Below, piece by piece: positions 14,172 through 15,199 of a DNA stretch of 15,199 bases. The stretch covers positions 1-15,199 of the forward strand of contig JAAYUP010000190.1 of assembly GCA_012517635.1 (NCBI GenBank). Direction: 5' to 3'. Made by a program: the position numbers and the translations under genes. This DNA is from Candidatus Atribacter alterifermentans (GTDB lineage: Bacteria; Atribacterota; Atribacteria; Atribacterales; Atribacteraceae). Numbering within the stretch: the stretch's first letter is position 1; every line of letters starts with the position of its first letter. A model generated the notes under the pieces. The model was not told the DNA's origin. It saw nothing but the letters and a program-made list of their open reading frames with translations, and did not search any database.

Positions 14172-14609
14172 CTACCACAAATACCAAACATCCCCAATTT
14201 TTTGAGCAGCGGTAAGGTTTAAATCCTCAAAAGTGACTTGATTAGAACTGGTAATACAATTAAAATAAATTTTTACTGGCTGATGGGAAAATTGAGCTTC
14301 ATTCCCTGAAATGGTGATATTTTTGATATAAATTTCCCCCTTCGCAAAACAATTGGAAAAACCTCCGCTTACTATAATTAATTTGGCTTTATTATAAAGA
14401 GCATCGAGTTGGGAATAGGTAGGTCCATCAGTCATTAGGCAAGCTTGGGCCTTGGAATAATCTAATTTAACTAAAAAATCGACAAATTCTTGTATTTTTA
14501 GCTTGAGGGTTTCTTCATCGGTTTGCGATACCGACGAGGTGCAACCAGTAAAAAAACAAAGCACAGTAATGAAAACCAATAGAAAAATCTTATTTAGACC
14601 ATTTTTCAT
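14172..14609 (-). CDS. Small predicted lipoprotein, function unknown
   Basis: I do not recognise this 145-residue protein. It begins with a lipoprotein signal peptide: MKNG, a hydrophobic stretch (about 7-20) and lipobox FTGC with the lipidated Cys23. The mature part has an amphipathic helix (ETLKLKIQEFVDFLVKLDYS) then a helix with ALYNKAKLI, and a C-terminal half of alternating beta-like stretches (IYIKNITISG, AQFSHQPVKIYF, VTFEDLNL) ending TAAQKIGDVWYLW. This helix-then-sheet plan with a terminal DxWY resembles NTF2-like lipoproteins, an impression only. ATG at 14609 follows GGAGG on the minus strand by 8 bases; a TTG 15 bases further upstream overlaps that site and is rejected. It is convergent with yraN, 43 bases away, and is followed upstream by repeat-rich DNA. 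Confidence 0.75.
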   Translation of the reverse strand: MKNGLNKIFLLVFITVLCFFTGCTSSVSQTDEETLKLKIQEFVDFLVKLDYSKAQACLMTDGPTYSQLDALYNKAKLIIVSGGFSNCFAKGEIYIKNITISGNEAQFSHQPVKIYFNCITSSNQVTFEDLNLTAAQKIGDVWYLW

Positions 14610-14874
14610 AGCTATATCCTCCAAGTATTTTGTTCCCTCATACCAACCCTCTCTGATATTGGAGTAGGGATAATCTTTCGCTTATTTTATTACATTTTTC
14701 TGGGCAGGAGAAGGTTGAGGGAAGAAGGAAATAAAAATACTGAACTCATTTCTATGGTTACTAAATAGATCCGAAAGTTGAGTTAAGGCATCAGATGGCA
14801 ATGAAAATAGTATATACCGATCGATTTTCCTCTTTCGAAAAGGGGGAAAGGGGGATTTGATATATTCCTGTTCC

Positions 14875-14962
14875 GTCATTACGAGGAACGGAGTGACGCG
14901 ACAATCTCATTTACCCAATCGGTCATTCTGAGGAGCGTTTTATGCGACGTGAGAATCTCATC
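14875..14962. repeat. Two tandem degenerate GTCATT...AATCTCAT units
   Basis: Unit 1 (14875-14910) and unit 2 (14922-14962) share the frame GTCATT-(A/C)-(C/T)GAGGA-(A/G)CG-...-GCGAC/CGACG-...-AATCTCAT. Unit 1 has a short stem CGTCA (14874-14878) with TGACG (14894-14898). Sequences of this type are widespread intergenic palindromic repeats in diverse bacteria. Only two copies are present, with different lengths, so this is not a CRISPR. Confidence 0.6.
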
Positions 14963-15010
14963 CTTTAAAGTTTTTATAAAAAAAAGAATCGAAAAGATGA
15001 GATCCTCACG
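14948..15010. repeat. Inverted repeat with AT-rich loop
   Basis: The 15-base arm at 14948-14962 (CGTGAGAATCTCATC) pairs with 14996-15010 (GATGAGATCCTCACG) with one mismatch, enclosing a 33-base A/T-rich loop. The left arm is the end of the second GTCATT unit, so the structure is effectively a unit end facing an inverted partial copy. Confidence 0.65.
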
Positions 15011-15091
15011 GCCTTAAATACAGAGGGCGCGAGGGGGAGAGGGGGAGAAAAAGGAGAAGGGAAGAGGAATCAGGATGACTGATGAAAGGCA

Positions 15092-15185
15092 CACCCCCCT
15101 AACCCCCCTCAATGGGGGAATTTATAAGAGTGAATTTCAGGATAGACGGTCATGCTGCTTTCGCAGCACCAGATGAGGATGAAAA
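15092..15185. repeat. C-tract hairpin, small hairpin and repeat core near the right edge
   Basis: Two C-runs are followed by CCCCC-TCAAT-GGGGG (15104-15118), the same plan as the CTCCC-TTGAT-GGGAG hairpin at 819-833. Next comes a 6-base stem TGCTGC/GCAGCA (15153-15168) with a TTTC loop. Then AGATGAGGATGAAAA (15171-15185) matches 841-855 at 14 of 15 bases. The element probably continues past the window edge. Confidence 0.6.
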
Positions 15186-15199
15186 TGCCTTCCCCCTCA

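Larger units (their letters stand above)
14610..15199. other. Non-coding, repeat-rich region upstream of the lipoprotein gene
   Basis: No protein-like frame is seen on either strand. The stretch includes a degenerate G/C-tract unit at 14703-14723 (GGAGAAGGTTGAGGG, like the unit at 830-850), an AAAAGGGGGAAAGGGGGA tract near 14838-14855, tandem GTCATT units, an inverted repeat, a long purine tract with G-runs (15025-15061), a C-tract hairpin and a final hairpin. The promoter of the lipoprotein gene should lie in the first 100 bases, but I find no convincing match. Confidence 0.7.

Noticed and set aside
14682..14879. Minus-strand open frame of 65 codons
   Set aside because: It lies across repeat tracts, has no ribosome site and no protein-like pattern.
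14875..14962. CRISPR-like repeat-spacer pattern
   Set aside because: Only two divergent units of unequal length, themselves part of palindromic repeats; no cas genes nearby.

Overview
The window is a dense chromosomal block of housekeeping genes. Every gene but one lies on the + strand, with short gaps or overlaps throughout. In order it carries the 3' part of plsX, then fabK-fabD-fabG-acpP (fatty acid synthesis), rnc-smc (RNase III and chromosome condensation), ftsY-ffh (SRP pathway), rpsP-khpA-rimM-trmD (30S maturation and tRNA methylation), and rplS-lepB-rnhB-yraN. One small lipoprotein gene at the 3' end points the opposite way. I see no tRNA, rRNA, CRISPR array, transposase or phage gene.

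The order plsX-fab-acpP-rnc-smc-ftsY-ffh-rpsP-khpA-rimM-trmD-rplS-(lepB)-rnhB-yraN is the one familiar from Bacillota and from several anaerobic deep-branching phyla. The DNA is AT-rich. FabK (the FMN enoyl reductase) is used here rather than FabI, FtsY lacks the long acidic N-terminal domain, and many proteins are clearly orthologous but divergent. My tentative guess is an uncultured or little-studied anaerobe of the Atribacterota type; this is inference from gene order and style only, and a Bacillota, Thermotogota or Synergistota relative is not excluded.

The two ends are different in character. The 536-base gap between plsX and fabK and the last roughly 590 bases hold short, mostly palindromic, G/C-tract dispersed repeats (CTCCC-TTGAT-GGGAG hairpins and GTCATT...AATCTCAT units), not genes. 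fabH, which commonly sits next to plsX, is absent from this place.

Two promoters are convincing by sequence: TTGACA-N17-TATTAT overlapping the ftsY stop codon (driving ffh and the ribosomal genes after it) and TTGTCA-N17-TATAGT upstream of rplS, the latter followed by a leader of about 100 nt with a small hairpin.

The most unusual observations are (1) rimM has no ATG, GTG or TTG able to give its conserved N-terminus, and lepB has its best-spaced ribosome binding site in front of an ATA, so two genes here may begin at AUA; and (2) several core enzymes lack residues that are normally near-invariant: RNase III has Ser in place of a metal-ligand Asp, SMC has no Q-loop Gln and a short hinge, RNase HII has Glu for its last Asp, and TrmD has GRYQGID instead of GRYEGID.
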